A model generated the notes under the pieces. That model saw nothing but the letters and a program-made list of their open reading frames with translations, did not search any database and was not told the DNA's origin. Positions 8,707-17,306 of a DNA stretch of 64,000 nt are shown in pieces. Made by a program: the position numbers and the translations under genes. Positions within the stretch are counted from its first letter, which is position 1. Each line of letters starts with the position of its first letter. The stretch is taken from NCBI RefSeq assembly GCF_900101825.1, contig NZ_FNAG01000002.1:124001-188000 (forward strand), written 5' to 3'. The stretch is from Aquimonas voraii (GTDB taxonomy: Bacteria; Pseudomonadota; Gammaproteobacteria; Xanthomonadales; Xanthomonadaceae).

Positions 8707-9787
8707 TGCAGGCCTCGATGACGTGGTCGACCTCGGCATCGCTGAGCGCAGGATGGCAGGGCAGGCTCAGCACCTCGGCGCAGGCCTGCTCTGTCCGCGC
8801 CAGCCGGGGCGCGGGATCGATACGCGGCAGGCCCGGCTGCAGGTGATCGGCGATCGGGTAGTGCAGTTCGGTCTGCACGCCGCGCTCGGCAAGATGCGCG
8901 CGCAGGACATCGCGGCGGGTGCAGCGCACGACGAACAGGTGGAACACGTCGTCGCCGCCGCCGCGGGCGAGCGGGCGGATCTCGGGGTGGGCCAGCCCGT
9001 CGAGATAGCGGCGGCCGATGTCGCGGCGACGCGCATTGCGGGCGTCGAGCAGGGGCAGTTCGACATTCAGCACCGCCGCCTGCAGCTCATCGAGGCGCGA
9101 ATTGCCGCCACCGGCCTGATCGATCCGGTACTTGTCCGACCATCCGTACTGGCGCAGGGCGCGGATCCTGGCGGCCAGCGACGGGTCGGCGCTGACCAGC
9201 GCGCCGCCATCGCCGAGTGCGCCGAGGTTCTTGGTGGGGTAGAAGCTGTAGCAGCCGATGTCGCCGAACGCGCCGGCCATGCGTCCGTTGCGGCGCGCGC
9301 CATGCGCCTGCGCGCAGTCCTCGATCAGCGCGACGCCGGCTGCGCGACAGCGCGCGGCGATCGACTCGATCGCGCACAGCTGGCCGTAGAGATGGGTTGC
9401 GATCAGCGCCTTGGGGCGCAGCGCCAGCGCCGCGTCCAGCGCATCCTCCGCCAGCAGCAGTCGCTCGGGATCGATGTCGATGTACAGCGGCTGGGCGCCG
9501 ACCGCGAGGATGGCCAGGGTCGAGTAGGCCGCTGCATTGGCGACGGTGACGACCCGGTCGCCCGGGCCGACGTCGAGGGCGCGCAGGGCGATCATCAGCG
9601 CGTCACTGCCGTTGCCGACACCCACGCAGTGCGGCAGGCCACAGTAGGCGGCGAAGTCCTGTTCGAATCGCGCGACTTGGGGGCCGAGTACGAACCAGCC
9701 GGAGCGGAGCACATCGAGCAGCGCGCTACCCAAGGCCTCCTGCCTGTCGGCGTGAAGCCTGACCAGCGGGTTGAAAGGGACTCTCAT
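8690..9787 (-). CDS. DegT/DnrJ/EryC1 sugar-nucleotide aminotransferase (WxcK/FdtB-like)
   Basis: A 365-residue PLP enzyme of the DegT family. Features include VGVGNGSDALMIALRAL near the N-terminus, ALIEDCAQAHGARRNG with the PLP-contacting Asp, and CYSFYPTKNLGALGDGGAL, where the Lys forms the Schiff base. It is expected to transaminate the 3-keto sugar produced by the WxcM isomerase half, giving the 3-amino sugar that the WxcM acetyltransferase half then acetylates. It is the first gene of the four-gene cluster. The start ATG at 9785-9787 (MRVPFNPLVRL) fits the usual length of the family. Confidence 0.87.
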   Translation of the reverse strand: MRVPFNPLVRLHADRQEALGSALLDVLRSGWFVLGPQVARFEQDFAAYCGLPHCVGVGNGSDALMIALRALDVGPGDRVVTVANAAAYSTLAILAVGAQPLYIDIDPERLLLAEDALDAALALRPKALIATHLYGQLCAIESIAARCRAAGVALIEDCAQAHGARRNGRMAGAFGDIGCYSFYPTKNLGALGDGGALVSADPSLAARIRALRQYGWSDKYRIDQAGGGNSRLDELQAAVLNVELPLLDARNARRRDIGRRYLDGLAHPEIRPLARGGGDDVFHLFVVRCTRRDVLRAHLAERGVQTELHYPIADHLQPGLPRIDPAPRLARTEQACAEVLSLPCHPALSDAEVDHVIEACNAFRR

Positions 9788-10218
9788 CAGATCGAGCTTC
9801 AGGAACAGGGCCACTATTCTGACAGAGGCGTCCAGCCGATGTCGGGCAGGGGATGCTCCGCGCTGAAACCATCGAGCCCGAGGATCCGGGGAGATCCTGA
9901 CCCCGCGAGCCGCTGGCTGAGGCCCCTTCAGAGGGCGCCGAATGATGCGCGTGGCTCCGCGCCCTCGCAGAGCGCTGGCTCGGTCGGGTGCGGGCTCCAG
10001 CCGTCCTCGCGAGGCGCATGTCGCGCCCGCGCCGGAGGAGATGCACAGCATCCGGCCGACGGAGACACGCGGCTACCCGTTTGCAGCAGCCGAGCTCCGG
10101 GCCTTGCTCGATGCAATCATTCACCGCCTCAAGACCTCCCCTGTCCGAACCTCAGCGGACAACAGCTTCCGTGCCCGCGTGGTGCGATGAGTTTCGGATT
10201 GAGAAAGGAGTGGCCCGT
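9788..10218. other. Divergent intergenic region between LPS cluster and msrB
   Basis: This 431-bp region must hold promoters for the leftward sugar cluster and the rightward msrBA pair. It contains a short hairpin, AGGATC-CGGGGA-GATCCT (9881-9898), and CCGGGG/GACCCC fragments reminiscent of the RAYT flanks. I could not assign convincing -35/-10 elements. Frames in it have no recognisable product. Confidence 0.5.
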
Positions 10219-10752
10219 ATGAAACGCAGACCCTTCCTGTGGGGCCTGGGGGTCGCGGCACTGGCGCCCGCGGCCTGGCTGGCGACGCGCGGTGAACGCG
10301 CCAACGCGCGAGAGGAGGTGGCCGCGACCTCCGCCATCGAGACGCTGCGGAAGACCCCGGCCGAGTGGAAGGCGCTGCTCACGCCGGCGGCGTACTCGGT
10401 GCTGTTCGAGGAAGCCACCGAGCGCGCCGGCAGCTCACCGTTGAACGACGAGCATCGCCCGGGCACCTACTGCTGCGCGGCCTGCTTCCTGCCGTTGTTC
10501 GATGCCGCGCACAAGTACGAGAGCGGAACCGGCTGGCCCAGTTTCTTCACCCATCTGCCGGGTGTGATGGGCACCAAGCGCGACTGGAAGCTGATCTATC
10601 CGCGCACCGAGTACCACTGCATCCGCTGTGGCGGGCATCAGGGGCATGTATTCGACGACGGCCCCGAGCCCACCGGCCAGCGCTGGTGCAACAACGGCTT
10701 GGCCCTGCGTTTCGTGCCGCAGGGCGAGTCGCTGCCGGAGCTGCGCACATGA
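10219..10752 (+). CDS. msrB: Peptide-methionine (R)-S-oxide reductase, Tat-exported
   Basis: The protein has 177 residues. Zinc is held by CxxC pairs at C86/C89 and C134/C137. The catalytic Cys is C157 in QRWCNNGLALRF, and the SGTGWPSFF and HCIRCGGHQGHVFDDGP signatures are intact. It reduces R-methionine sulfoxide in proteins. The N-terminus, MKRRPFLWGLGVAALAPAAW, looks like a twin-arginine signal followed by a hydrophobic stretch, so it is probably periplasmic. A strong ribosome site (GAAAGGAG, 10203-10210) lies 8 nt before this ATG. The stop overlaps msrA by 4 nt. Confidence 0.93.
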   Translation: MKRRPFLWGLGVAALAPAAWLATRGERANAREEVAATSAIETLRKTPAEWKALLTPAAYSVLFEEATERAGSSPLNDEHRPGTYCCAACFLPLFDAAHKYESGTGWPSFFTHLPGVMGTKRDWKLIYPRTEYHCIRCGGHQGHVFDDGPEPTGQRWCNNGLALRFVPQGESLPELRT

Positions 10753-11420
10753 GCCGCGAACCGCGCTTCTCGGCCATCCACTGGGCGCCATGGCTGGCGA
10801 TCCTGCTCAAGCTCGGGCTGATCGGCACCCTGTTGGCCTCCGACGTTGTCGATGTGCAGATCAGCGAGCAGAGCCATACGCCGCCGCCCGTGCCGGATGG
10901 CGCGAACGTCGGCGTGGCGCTGTTTGCGGGCGGCTGCTTCTGGTGCATGGAGAAGCCCTTCGACCAGATGGACGGCGTGCTCTCGACGACCTCGGGCTAT
11001 GCCGGCGGCACGGTCGAGAACCCGAGCTACGAGCAGGTGTCCGCGGGCGGCACCGGCCACATCGAAGTGGTCGAAGTGCGCTACGACCCCGCCAAGGTGA
11101 GCTACGCCCAGTTGCTCAACACCTATTGGCGCAACGTCGACCCGCTGGCGGTGAACCGGCAGTTCTGCGATGCCGGGCCGCAGTACCGCAGCGCCATCTT
11201 CGCCCTGGACGAAGACCAGCGCGCGCTGGCCGAGGCCAGCCGCGCCGAGCTGTCGAAGCGCTTCGGCCGCGAGGTCGCCACCGAAGTGCTGCCGGCGGCG
11301 CGCTTCTGGCCGGCCGAGGACTACCACCAGGACTACTACCTCAAGAATCCGATCCGCTACAGCTACTACCGCAGCCGTTGTGGCCGCGATGCGCGGCTGG
11401 AGGCGTTGTGGGGCAAGTAG
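10749..11420 (+). CDS. msrA: Peptide-methionine (S)-S-oxide reductase, membrane-anchored
   Basis: A 223-residue MsrA with the active-site motif GGCFWCMEKPF (residues 61-71; catalytic C63). Conserved segments include GYAGGTVENPSYEQVSAGGTGH and the C-terminal EDYHQDYYLKNP. It reduces S-methionine sulfoxide in proteins. An N-terminal hydrophobic segment (residues ~13-31, APWLAILLKLGLIGTLLAS) is absent from cytoplasmic MsrA and should export or anchor it. It is translationally coupled to the Tat-type MsrB upstream, giving a matched exported repair pair. In Neisseria the exported pair is a fusion; here the two are separate genes. Confidence 0.93.
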   Translation: MSREPRFSAIHWAPWLAILLKLGLIGTLLASDVVDVQISEQSHTPPPVPDGANVGVALFAGGCFWCMEKPFDQMDGVLSTTSGYAGGTVENPSYEQVSAGGTGHIEVVEVRYDPAKVSYAQLLNTYWRNVDPLAVNRQFCDAGPQYRSAIFALDEDQRALAEASRAELSKRFGREVATEVLPAARFWPAEDYHQDYYLKNPIRYSYYRSRCGRDARLEALWGK

Positions 11421-11664
11421 CTCGAGGCCCCTAGAGGCTGGAGGGCTCAAGCCGAGGGTGAGGCTTGGTTCGCGTCGCGCCGAGTGCCCTTGACCCCGCC
11501 CGAGCTGGCGACGCCTCGCGGGGCCGACTTTCCGCCCCTGGATGCAGGCCTCCGCCAGAGGCCCCTTGCGTTGCGTCCGCTCAGCCAGCGTTGTGCTCGC
11601 AGGCTTGGCGTCGGCGGCCTCGCCGCTCTATCGTTGCGCCGCGGTCCCCACTCCGAGGTGCAGC

Positions 11665-12741
11665 ATGCGTGCGTCGAGCCGTTTCATCCGCGCGGGTCTG
11701 CCGCGCGTTCTGCTGGCCCTGGCCGGCGCGTTCTGCACTTTGGCGCCGCTGACGTCGGCCTTGGCCCAGCCGGAAGACGGCTACATCGGGCCGGAACTCA
11801 GCAGCGAGCCCGCGGCGCCCGGCATGCAGAAGGGCGGACGCTACGGCGGTGGCTACGACGGCGATTGGACCTTCTGCGCCGGCGAGCGCGAGCGCTGCAG
11901 CGTCCGCGGCTGGGGCGTGGTGCGCTACGGCACCAGCGGCCGCTATTTCTACCGCGAGGTGCGCAACGCGACCTTGCGCTGCGACAACAGTATGTTCGGC
12001 GACCCGTATCGCGGCCGCTCCAAGCAGTGCGAGGTGCGCTACTACGGCGGTGGCGGCTGGGGCGGCGGTGGATCCGGCGGTGGCGATTACGGCTGGACCC
12101 AGTGCGCCAGCGAAGGCCGCGTCTGCCGCTTCGGCGGCGGCTATGCGCTGGTGCGCTACGGCGCCGACGGGCGTTTCTACGAGCGCGAGGTGCGCGGCAA
12201 CCAGGTGATGTGCAGCAACCAGAGCTTCGGTGACCCTGCGCCCGGGCGTTCCAAGTACTGCGAGGTGCGCAGCGTGGGCGGCGGTGGCGGTGGCGGTGGC
12301 GGTGGCTGGCAGGGCGATGCTGAGGGCTGGCAGTACTGCGCGTCGGAAGACGGCTACTGCAGACTGCCGGGCCGCGCCACCGTGCGATTCGGCGCCGATG
12401 GACGCTTCTACGAGCAGTCCTACCGCGGTGGTTCGGTGGCGTGCTCGGTGGGCGAGTTCGGTGACCCCGCGCGCGGCAAGAAGAAGCACTGCGAGTTCCG
12501 TCTCGATGGCGGCTGGGGCGGTGGGGGCGGCATGGGCGGCGGCGTCGGCGCCGGCCGCTTCGAGTTCTGCGCCAACGAGGACGGCTACTGCGATTTCCGC
12601 GGCCGTCGCCTGGTTCGCTTCGGCACCGATGGCCGTTTCGTCACCGCGGAGTTTCGCGGCGGCGTCGAATGCAGCCTGCGCGCCTTTGGCGAAGACCCCG
12701 CGCCGCGTCGCAAGAAGCATTGCGAAGTCGAGGTCCGCTGA
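11665..12741 (+). CDS. Secreted protein with four Cys-rich repeats and Gly linkers
   Basis: The product has 358 residues with a signal peptide (MRASSRFIRAG...SALAQ, cleavage about residue 33). The mature part is four copies of a ~57-residue unit. Each unit has four Cys in the order W/F-x-x-C-A...C...VR[YF]G-x-[DS]-GR[FY]...C...FG[DE]D/P...[KR]xC-E. The copies are joined by linkers of up to ten Gly. The unit resembles small lectin- or polysaccharide-associated modules of the form C-x4-6-C...RYGAxGxY...C...FGDPAPG-x-K-x-C found in secreted bacterial proteins, but I cannot name the family with certainty. Two disulfides per unit are likely. The chosen start gives the signal peptide directly; an upstream in-frame ATG at 11542 would bury it. 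Confidence 0.75.
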   Translation: MRASSRFIRAGLPRVLLALAGAFCTLAPLTSALAQPEDGYIGPELSSEPAAPGMQKGGRYGGGYDGDWTFCAGERERCSVRGWGVVRYGTSGRYFYREVRNATLRCDNSMFGDPYRGRSKQCEVRYYGGGGWGGGGSGGGDYGWTQCASEGRVCRFGGGYALVRYGADGRFYEREVRGNQVMCSNQSFGDPAPGRSKYCEVRSVGGGGGGGGGGWQGDAEGWQYCASEDGYCRLPGRATVRFGADGRFYEQSYRGGSVACSVGEFGDPARGKKKHCEFRLDGGWGGGGGMGGGVGAGRFEFCANEDGYCDFRGRRLVRFGTDGRFVTAEFRGGVECSLRAFGEDPAPRRKKHCEVEVR

Positions 12742-12794
12742 GCGCTAGCGAAAGCAGCCCGCGCTAGCGGCCGCCGCCGCGGGACGCTCGTGAC

Positions 12795-12822
12795 GGCCGC
12801 GGGCGATGCATGCCCCGCGGCC
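12795..12822. terminator. 9-bp stem-loop between convergent genes
   Basis: GGCCGCGGG (12795-12803) pairs perfectly with CCCGCGGCC (12814-12822) across a 10-nt loop. It sits between the Cys-rich repeat gene and the convergent phosphatase-like gene. No clear T tract follows. Confidence 0.4.
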
Positions 12823-12967
12823 CAACGGCCTGCCCCATGCGGCTGGATTCGCTCGCTTCGTTTCCCCTTGTTTCGCCGCGAACGCCCAGCGACGCTTTCG
12901 CTGCGGCGTTGCGGCGTGTTCTGGCGCGCTGAGCCGTAGTGCAGGAGCGGGGCAAGCACGGGGGCCT

Positions 12968-13531
12968 TCAGCCCCCGTCTTCGTTCTCGCGCTTGAGTTC
13001 GAGCCGCAGCGGCAGGCCGGTCATCTGCTCCAGCGGCAGCGGCCAGTGACCCAGCGGCGCCAGCGAGCGCAGCGCCTCTTCCGGGGGCATGCCCTGATAC
13101 TTGACGGCATACGCGGCATAGACCCAGCCCGCACGCACGCCCGAAGCGCAGTGCACCAGCACCTTGCCCTCGCCAGCGGCCAGCGCCGCTGCCAGCGCGT
13201 CGACCGCGTCCGCCGAGAAAGGCAGTGCCTTGCCGTCGATCGGATGGGCGCGGTAGTCGATGCCGAGCTCCGCGGCGAGCGCGGACTCGTCGAAGGGCAC
13301 CCGGCTGCGGTCGGCCATCTCTTCGGTCGTGCGCAGGTTCAGCACGCTGGAGACGCCGCTCTCGCGCCATTGTCTGAGGTCATCGGCCGAGGGCTGGGCG
13401 CTGACCACGATGCGCTCGAAATGCAGCGCACTGGCCTGGGTCGAGGCCATGGGTTTGGCGGGCGGCGTGCTGGCGCAGGCGACCAGCAGCAGGCAGGACA
13501 GGGTGAGTGCCACGAGCGACGGTCGTTGCAT
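12968..13531 (-). CDS. Lipoprotein dual-specificity-type phosphatase (DUF442/BLH-like)
   Basis: A 187-residue protein with a lipoprotein signal (LSCLLLVACAS; lipobox Cys near residue 18) and a tyrosine-phosphatase-like fold. The phosphate loop is HCASGVRAG, matching H-C-x(2)-G-x-R-[AST] with one extra permissive residue, and SSVLNLRTTEEMADRSRVPFDE precedes it as in beta-lactamase-hydrolase-like (DUF442) proteins. These phosphatases occur alone or fused to persulfide dioxygenases. Here it is alone and predicted to be envelope-anchored, so its substrate is unclear. The start at 13529-13531 places the signal peptide at the N-terminus. Confidence 0.75.
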   Translation of the reverse strand: MQRPSLVALTLSCLLLVACASTPPAKPMASTQASALHFERIVVSAQPSADDLRQWRESGVSSVLNLRTTEEMADRSRVPFDESALAAELGIDYRAHPIDGKALPFSADAVDALAAALAAGEGKVLVHCASGVRAGWVYAAYAVKYQGMPPEEALRSLAPLGHWPLPLEQMTGLPLRLELKRENEDGG

Positions 13532-13684
13532 GGGGATCTCCAGAATCTGCGGTGCCGCCACCGCGCCCGCGCACGGGAATGGCGCGGTACCTGCACGCGG
13601 CGGCGTCCTGCATTCTCTGCGCCCCCTGCCCGCGTCGACAAGCGCGGTCGGGGCTGCCGAGGGCCGAGCGTTCCGCTCGGCGTC

Positions 13685-15592
13685 TCAGGGCGTCTCGAAG
13701 CCGTTCTTGAAGATCGGGCCGAGATCGCGCAGCTCGATGGCGCCCAGGTCCGCGACGAAGGCGCCAGGCTCCAGCGCCGGGAACGGATAGTTGACCACCG
13801 CGGGCACGTCGATGTCGCGGCTGCCCAGCCGGTAGTCGAATCCGCCGCCGCCGCGACTGCCGGAGCAGGCGTCGATCGCGCGCGAGGCCGGCGTGGGCGT
13901 GAAGTCCGGGCCCAGCGCCGGATCGCTCTGGAACACGCCCTCGGTGAAGAAGCCGGGCGATACCTCCTCCAGCAGTGTTGCGTCGCTCTGCGCGGGGTGG
14001 ATCAGCAGGCAGCCACGGTGAGTCAGGCTGCCGCCGTTGGCGGCGCGGAACACCCGCATGCTCGAACCGTGGACGATGCTGCCGGCGATGTCGAGGCTGG
14101 TGCCATCCAGCAGGGCCATCTGCAGCAGCGGGTTCGCCACCACGGTGGCGTGGCGCAGGAAGTGCGGTCCGCCGCCAAACAGCTGGATCAGCGAGGGCGT
14201 GAGGAAACCGGTGCCGGTGCCGAGCGCACGGTTGTCGTGCAGGATCGAGCCCGAGAGATTGAGCACGGCGTTGCTGGCGTAGGCCACGGCCGCGCGTCCG
14301 CTGTCCTCGTTATGGGCGATCAGGCTGCGGCGGATATTGATGCTGGCGCTGCCGCCGCTGGTGTTGAGCGCCTGCAGCACGCCGCCGCCGCTGGTGCTCG
14401 GGCTGCCGTTGGCCAGGGCGCGGTTGTAGGCCAGCAGGCTGCAGCCCTCCAGCTGGTAGGCCACGCCCCCCAGCGTGGCGTCGAGTCGACAGGCCCCGGC
14501 CCTTCCATGCTCCACATCGATCTCGACACGACCCGAGCTGAACACCACGCCGCCGCGGTCGCGCGCGCTGTTGGCGATGAAGGCGCCGTTGCGCAGGTCC
14601 ACGCGGGCGAGGTTCACGGCATCGCCGACGGCGTACAGCGCGCCGCCGCGCTGCCCTTCGTTGTCGTGCATCAGCAGACTGTAGGCGTGGCGATCAGCTT
14701 CGAAGAAGACCACCTGCGAGCGATCGTTGTAGATGCCGCCGCCGAGGCCAGAGGCTGAGCCAACGCCGTTGGCGCGGTTCTCGGAGATGCTCGCCTGAGC
14801 CCTGCCCTGCGAACTCTGTGCGTCGGGCGTGCCACCGAACAGACCGGCGCAGGCATCGAGATAGGCGCCGCCGCCGTTGTTGGCAGACTGGTTCAACACG
14901 ATTTGCCCTTCGTCAATGTGGACGCTCGAGTTCGGGTCTGCACAGTAGATCCCACCGCCGCGACCCGAAGCGCCGGACGCAAAATTGTTGTCGATCACGC
15001 TGTCCAGTAAGCGCAGCTCAGCGCCTCCGAGCACCGCTACGCCGCCGCCGTAAACGGAACGGTTCTCTCTGATCACGCTGTCCTCAAGCCGGAGGCGCAC
15101 CGCGCCGCGCACGCGCAGGCCGCCGCCATGCGGCGGGTTGTTGGTCGGAAACGTCAGCGGCGCGGTGGTGTCGCCGAAGCTCAAGCGCAGGTTGCGCAGG
15201 GTCACCGTGCGCAGGCTGCCGCTGTTGTCGATGCCCAGGACGCGCCCCTGCGAGCCTGGGCTGATGCGCAACGTGGTCCAGCCAAGGTTGAGGTCAGGGG
15301 TGTTGGCAGAGCACGTTGCGAAGCCCCCCTCGATGCTGACGTTGGCCTGCGGGTTGACCAGCGAGAACGCGCTCTCGTAGTGGAAAGCGGGCGTGCGCGC
15401 CACTTCGGGCAGCGCGATCAGGATGCGGTGGGTGCCGATCGCCGGCGTCGACGCGGCCGCGTTCATGGCGGCCTGCAGGTCCGTGTGGGTGCAGGCGGGG
15501 TCGCCGGCGGGACCGACGCGATAGGTCTCGGCCTGGGCAGGCAAGGCGAGGCTGGCGATGCAGGCGAGCAGGGCAGGGCTGAGAGAACGCAT
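13685..15592 (-). CDS. Exported right-handed beta-helix protein with GFE tail
   Basis: The 635-residue product has a signal peptide (MRSLSPALLACIASLALPAQA). It also has many short repeats with Asn/Gly turns typical of parallel beta-helix surface proteins, for example LRLEDSVIRENRSVYGGGV, LRLLDSVIDNNFASGASGRGG and INIRRSLIAHNEDSGRAAV. It resembles polymorphic outer-membrane-protein or CSLREA-type proteins. It ends LGPIFKNGFETP, the [IL]F-x-[DN]-GFE tail shared by four other exported proteins in this window. No enzyme motif is visible. It is monocistronic. Function unknown; surface or secreted location is inferred. Confidence 0.78.
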   Translation of the reverse strand: MRSLSPALLACIASLALPAQAETYRVGPAGDPACTHTDLQAAMNAAASTPAIGTHRILIALPEVARTPAFHYESAFSLVNPQANVSIEGGFATCSANTPDLNLGWTTLRISPGSQGRVLGIDNSGSLRTVTLRNLRLSFGDTTAPLTFPTNNPPHGGGLRVRGAVRLRLEDSVIRENRSVYGGGVAVLGGAELRLLDSVIDNNFASGASGRGGGIYCADPNSSVHIDEGQIVLNQSANNGGGAYLDACAGLFGGTPDAQSSQGRAQASISENRANGVGSASGLGGGIYNDRSQVVFFEADRHAYSLLMHDNEGQRGGALYAVGDAVNLARVDLRNGAFIANSARDRGGVVFSSGRVEIDVEHGRAGACRLDATLGGVAYQLEGCSLLAYNRALANGSPSTSGGGVLQALNTSGGSASINIRRSLIAHNEDSGRAAVAYASNAVLNLSGSILHDNRALGTGTGFLTPSLIQLFGGGPHFLRHATVVANPLLQMALLDGTSLDIAGSIVHGSSMRVFRAANGGSLTHRGCLLIHPAQSDATLLEEVSPGFFTEGVFQSDPALGPDFTPTPASRAIDACSGSRGGGGFDYRLGSRDIDVPAVVNYPFPALEPGAFVADLGAIELRDLGPIFKNGFETP

Positions 15593-15808
15593 GGACGTGA
15601 CTCGTTTCACCGGGAATGCCTGGACAAGCGTATGTCGGCGGTGCGGCAGGACAAGCGGTGGCGACATGTGGACCAGGCAGGGCCGCCGCGGCCTGGCCGG
15701 GGAGAGGGCCACAGAGTTCGGCCGCTGCGCGAGCCAGACGCACGTTTGAACCCCGCCTTCTGCGGGCCGACGCTGCCGAAGCGCGTGCCAGCGCGGGGTG
15801 GGCTTCGC

Positions 15809-16615
15809 CTAGTCCAGCGCGGGCCAACTGCTCGCATCCAGCGTCTCGCGATAGCCATGCCAGGCCGCGTAGGCCAGCCAGGGCATGACCAAGCCCAGGC
15901 CCAGAAACGCGGTCGCAAAGCCGATGGCCGTCAGCGCCACGATCAGTCCGACCCAGACCAGCATGGTGATCTTGTTGCGCATCACCGCATGGATGCTGGA
16001 CACGCAGGCGGTGACCATGTCGACCTCGCGGTCGGCGATCATCGGCAGCGAAAAGGCGGCGGTGGCGAAGGTGATCGCCGCGAACACCGAGCCCACCGCC
16101 GAGCCGATCAGCAGGAACTCGATCAGTCCGCGCAGGTTGCCGGCGTCCATCGGAAAGAAGGCGTTGACCATCATCCCTGCGCGCGACCACACCAGCAGGA
16201 TCACCAGCTGTGCGAGTGCGAACACGCCGGCCTGGCCGACCACGCGGCGGGCGAGGGTGAACGAATCCGCCAGCGTGGGCCGGCGCCCCGCCGCCAGTCC
16301 GCGGCTGACGCAGTACAGCCCGACGGCGATCAAGGGGGCGATGAAGACGAAGCCCGAGAGCAGGGTGGCGAGCAGGGCGAAGCGGCCCAGCGACCAGGCC
16401 AGCGCCGACACTGCGATGCTCACCAGCACGATGACCGCGCCGAACAGCAGGCTCAGGCCCGGCGCGGCGCGCAGGTCGCGCCAGCCCAGCCGCAGCCAGC
16501 GCAGCGGCGCGCCGGGATGCAGGTCGGCGCAGGGCACCACGAAGGGCCGCTCGTCGGCGGGGCTGGGATCGGGGGCGGCGGCCTGCCGGTCGGGGCGCAT
16601 CGGGTTCGGGCTCAT
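15809..16615 (-). CDS. DUF2189 family integral membrane protein
   Basis: A 268-residue protein with about six membrane helices, starting after a cytoplasmic N-terminus rich in Pro and acidic residues. The segment PLRWLRLGWRDLRAAPGLSLLFGA and the later FLSLP/ADREVDMVTACVSSIHAVMRNK region match DUF2189 proteins. These are common in proteobacteria and have no assigned function. The start at 16613-16615 (MSPNPMRPD) precedes the conserved PFVVPCADL motif. It is divergent from yaeQ, sharing a ~140-bp promoter region. Confidence 0.8.
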   Translation of the reverse strand: MSPNPMRPDRQAAAPDPSPADERPFVVPCADLHPGAPLRWLRLGWRDLRAAPGLSLLFGAVIVLVSIAVSALAWSLGRFALLATLLSGFVFIAPLIAVGLYCVSRGLAAGRRPTLADSFTLARRVVGQAGVFALAQLVILLVWSRAGMMVNAFFPMDAGNLRGLIEFLLIGSAVGSVFAAITFATAAFSLPMIADREVDMVTACVSSIHAVMRNKITMLVWVGLIVALTAIGFATAFLGLGLVMPWLAYAAWHGYRETLDASSWPALD

Positions 16616-16754
16616 CGTGACTTCACCGGCGTCAATGCCGGCGAGGCTAGCAAGTCGACGCAGGCGCTTCGCGCTGCGCCGCAGCAGCGGCTGCGACGCA
16701 CCGCCGGAGCACGCAGCGCCTACACTGCGCAGCCCTTCAGCGAGTCCCCTGCGC

Positions 16755-17306
16755 ATGGCCCTGAAAGCCACCGTCCACCGTGCCGAGCTCGAGATCAGCG
16801 ATCTTGACCGGCACTACTACGCCAGCCACAGCCTCACCCTCGCTCAGCACCCGTCCGAGACCGAAGCGCGCCTGATGGTGCGCCTGTTCGCTTTCGCCCT
16901 GTACGCGCAGGAGCGGCTGGAGTTCGGCCGCGGCCTGAGCGCTGACGGTGAGCCGGATCTGTGGCTCAAGTCGCTGACCGGCGAGATCGACCACTGGATC
17001 GAGCTGGGCCAGCCCGAGGAGGCTGCGATCCGTCGCGCCTGCGGCCGCGCGCGCAAGGTCACCCTGATCGGCTACAGCGGGCGCGCCTTCCAGATCTGGT
17101 GGGAGAAGAACGCCAGCGCGCTCGCCCGCTGCGCCAACCTCGAAGTGATCGAGCTGCCGGCCGGCAGCGCCGAGGCGCTGGCCGGTCTGCTGGCGCGCGG
17201 CATGCGCCTGCAGTGCATCGTGCAGGAGGGCGAGGTGCAGCTGATGAGCGAAAGCGCCAGCGTCACGGTGACGCCGGTGCTGCTGCAGGCAGTCACTCGT
17301 GGCTGA
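16755..17306 (+). CDS. yaeQ: YaeQ family protein
   Basis: The 183-residue product begins MALKATVHRAELEISDLDRHYYASHSL and contains LTLAQHPSETEARLMVRLFAFALYA, EPDLWLKSLTGEIDHWIELGQP and KVTLIGYSGRAFQIWWE, all typical of YaeQ. The fold is PD-(D/E)XK nuclease-like with acidic active-site residues in the EPDLW/EIDHWI region. E. coli YaeQ has been linked to suppression of rfaH defects but its activity is unsettled. The stop overlaps the GTG start of the next gene by 8 nt, so the two are probably co-translated. Confidence 0.9.
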   Translation: MALKATVHRAELEISDLDRHYYASHSLTLAQHPSETEARLMVRLFAFALYAQERLEFGRGLSADGEPDLWLKSLTGEIDHWIELGQPEEAAIRRACGRARKVTLIGYSGRAFQIWWEKNASALARCANLEVIELPAGSAEALAGLLARGMRLQCIVQEGEVQLMSESASVTVTPVLLQAVTRG

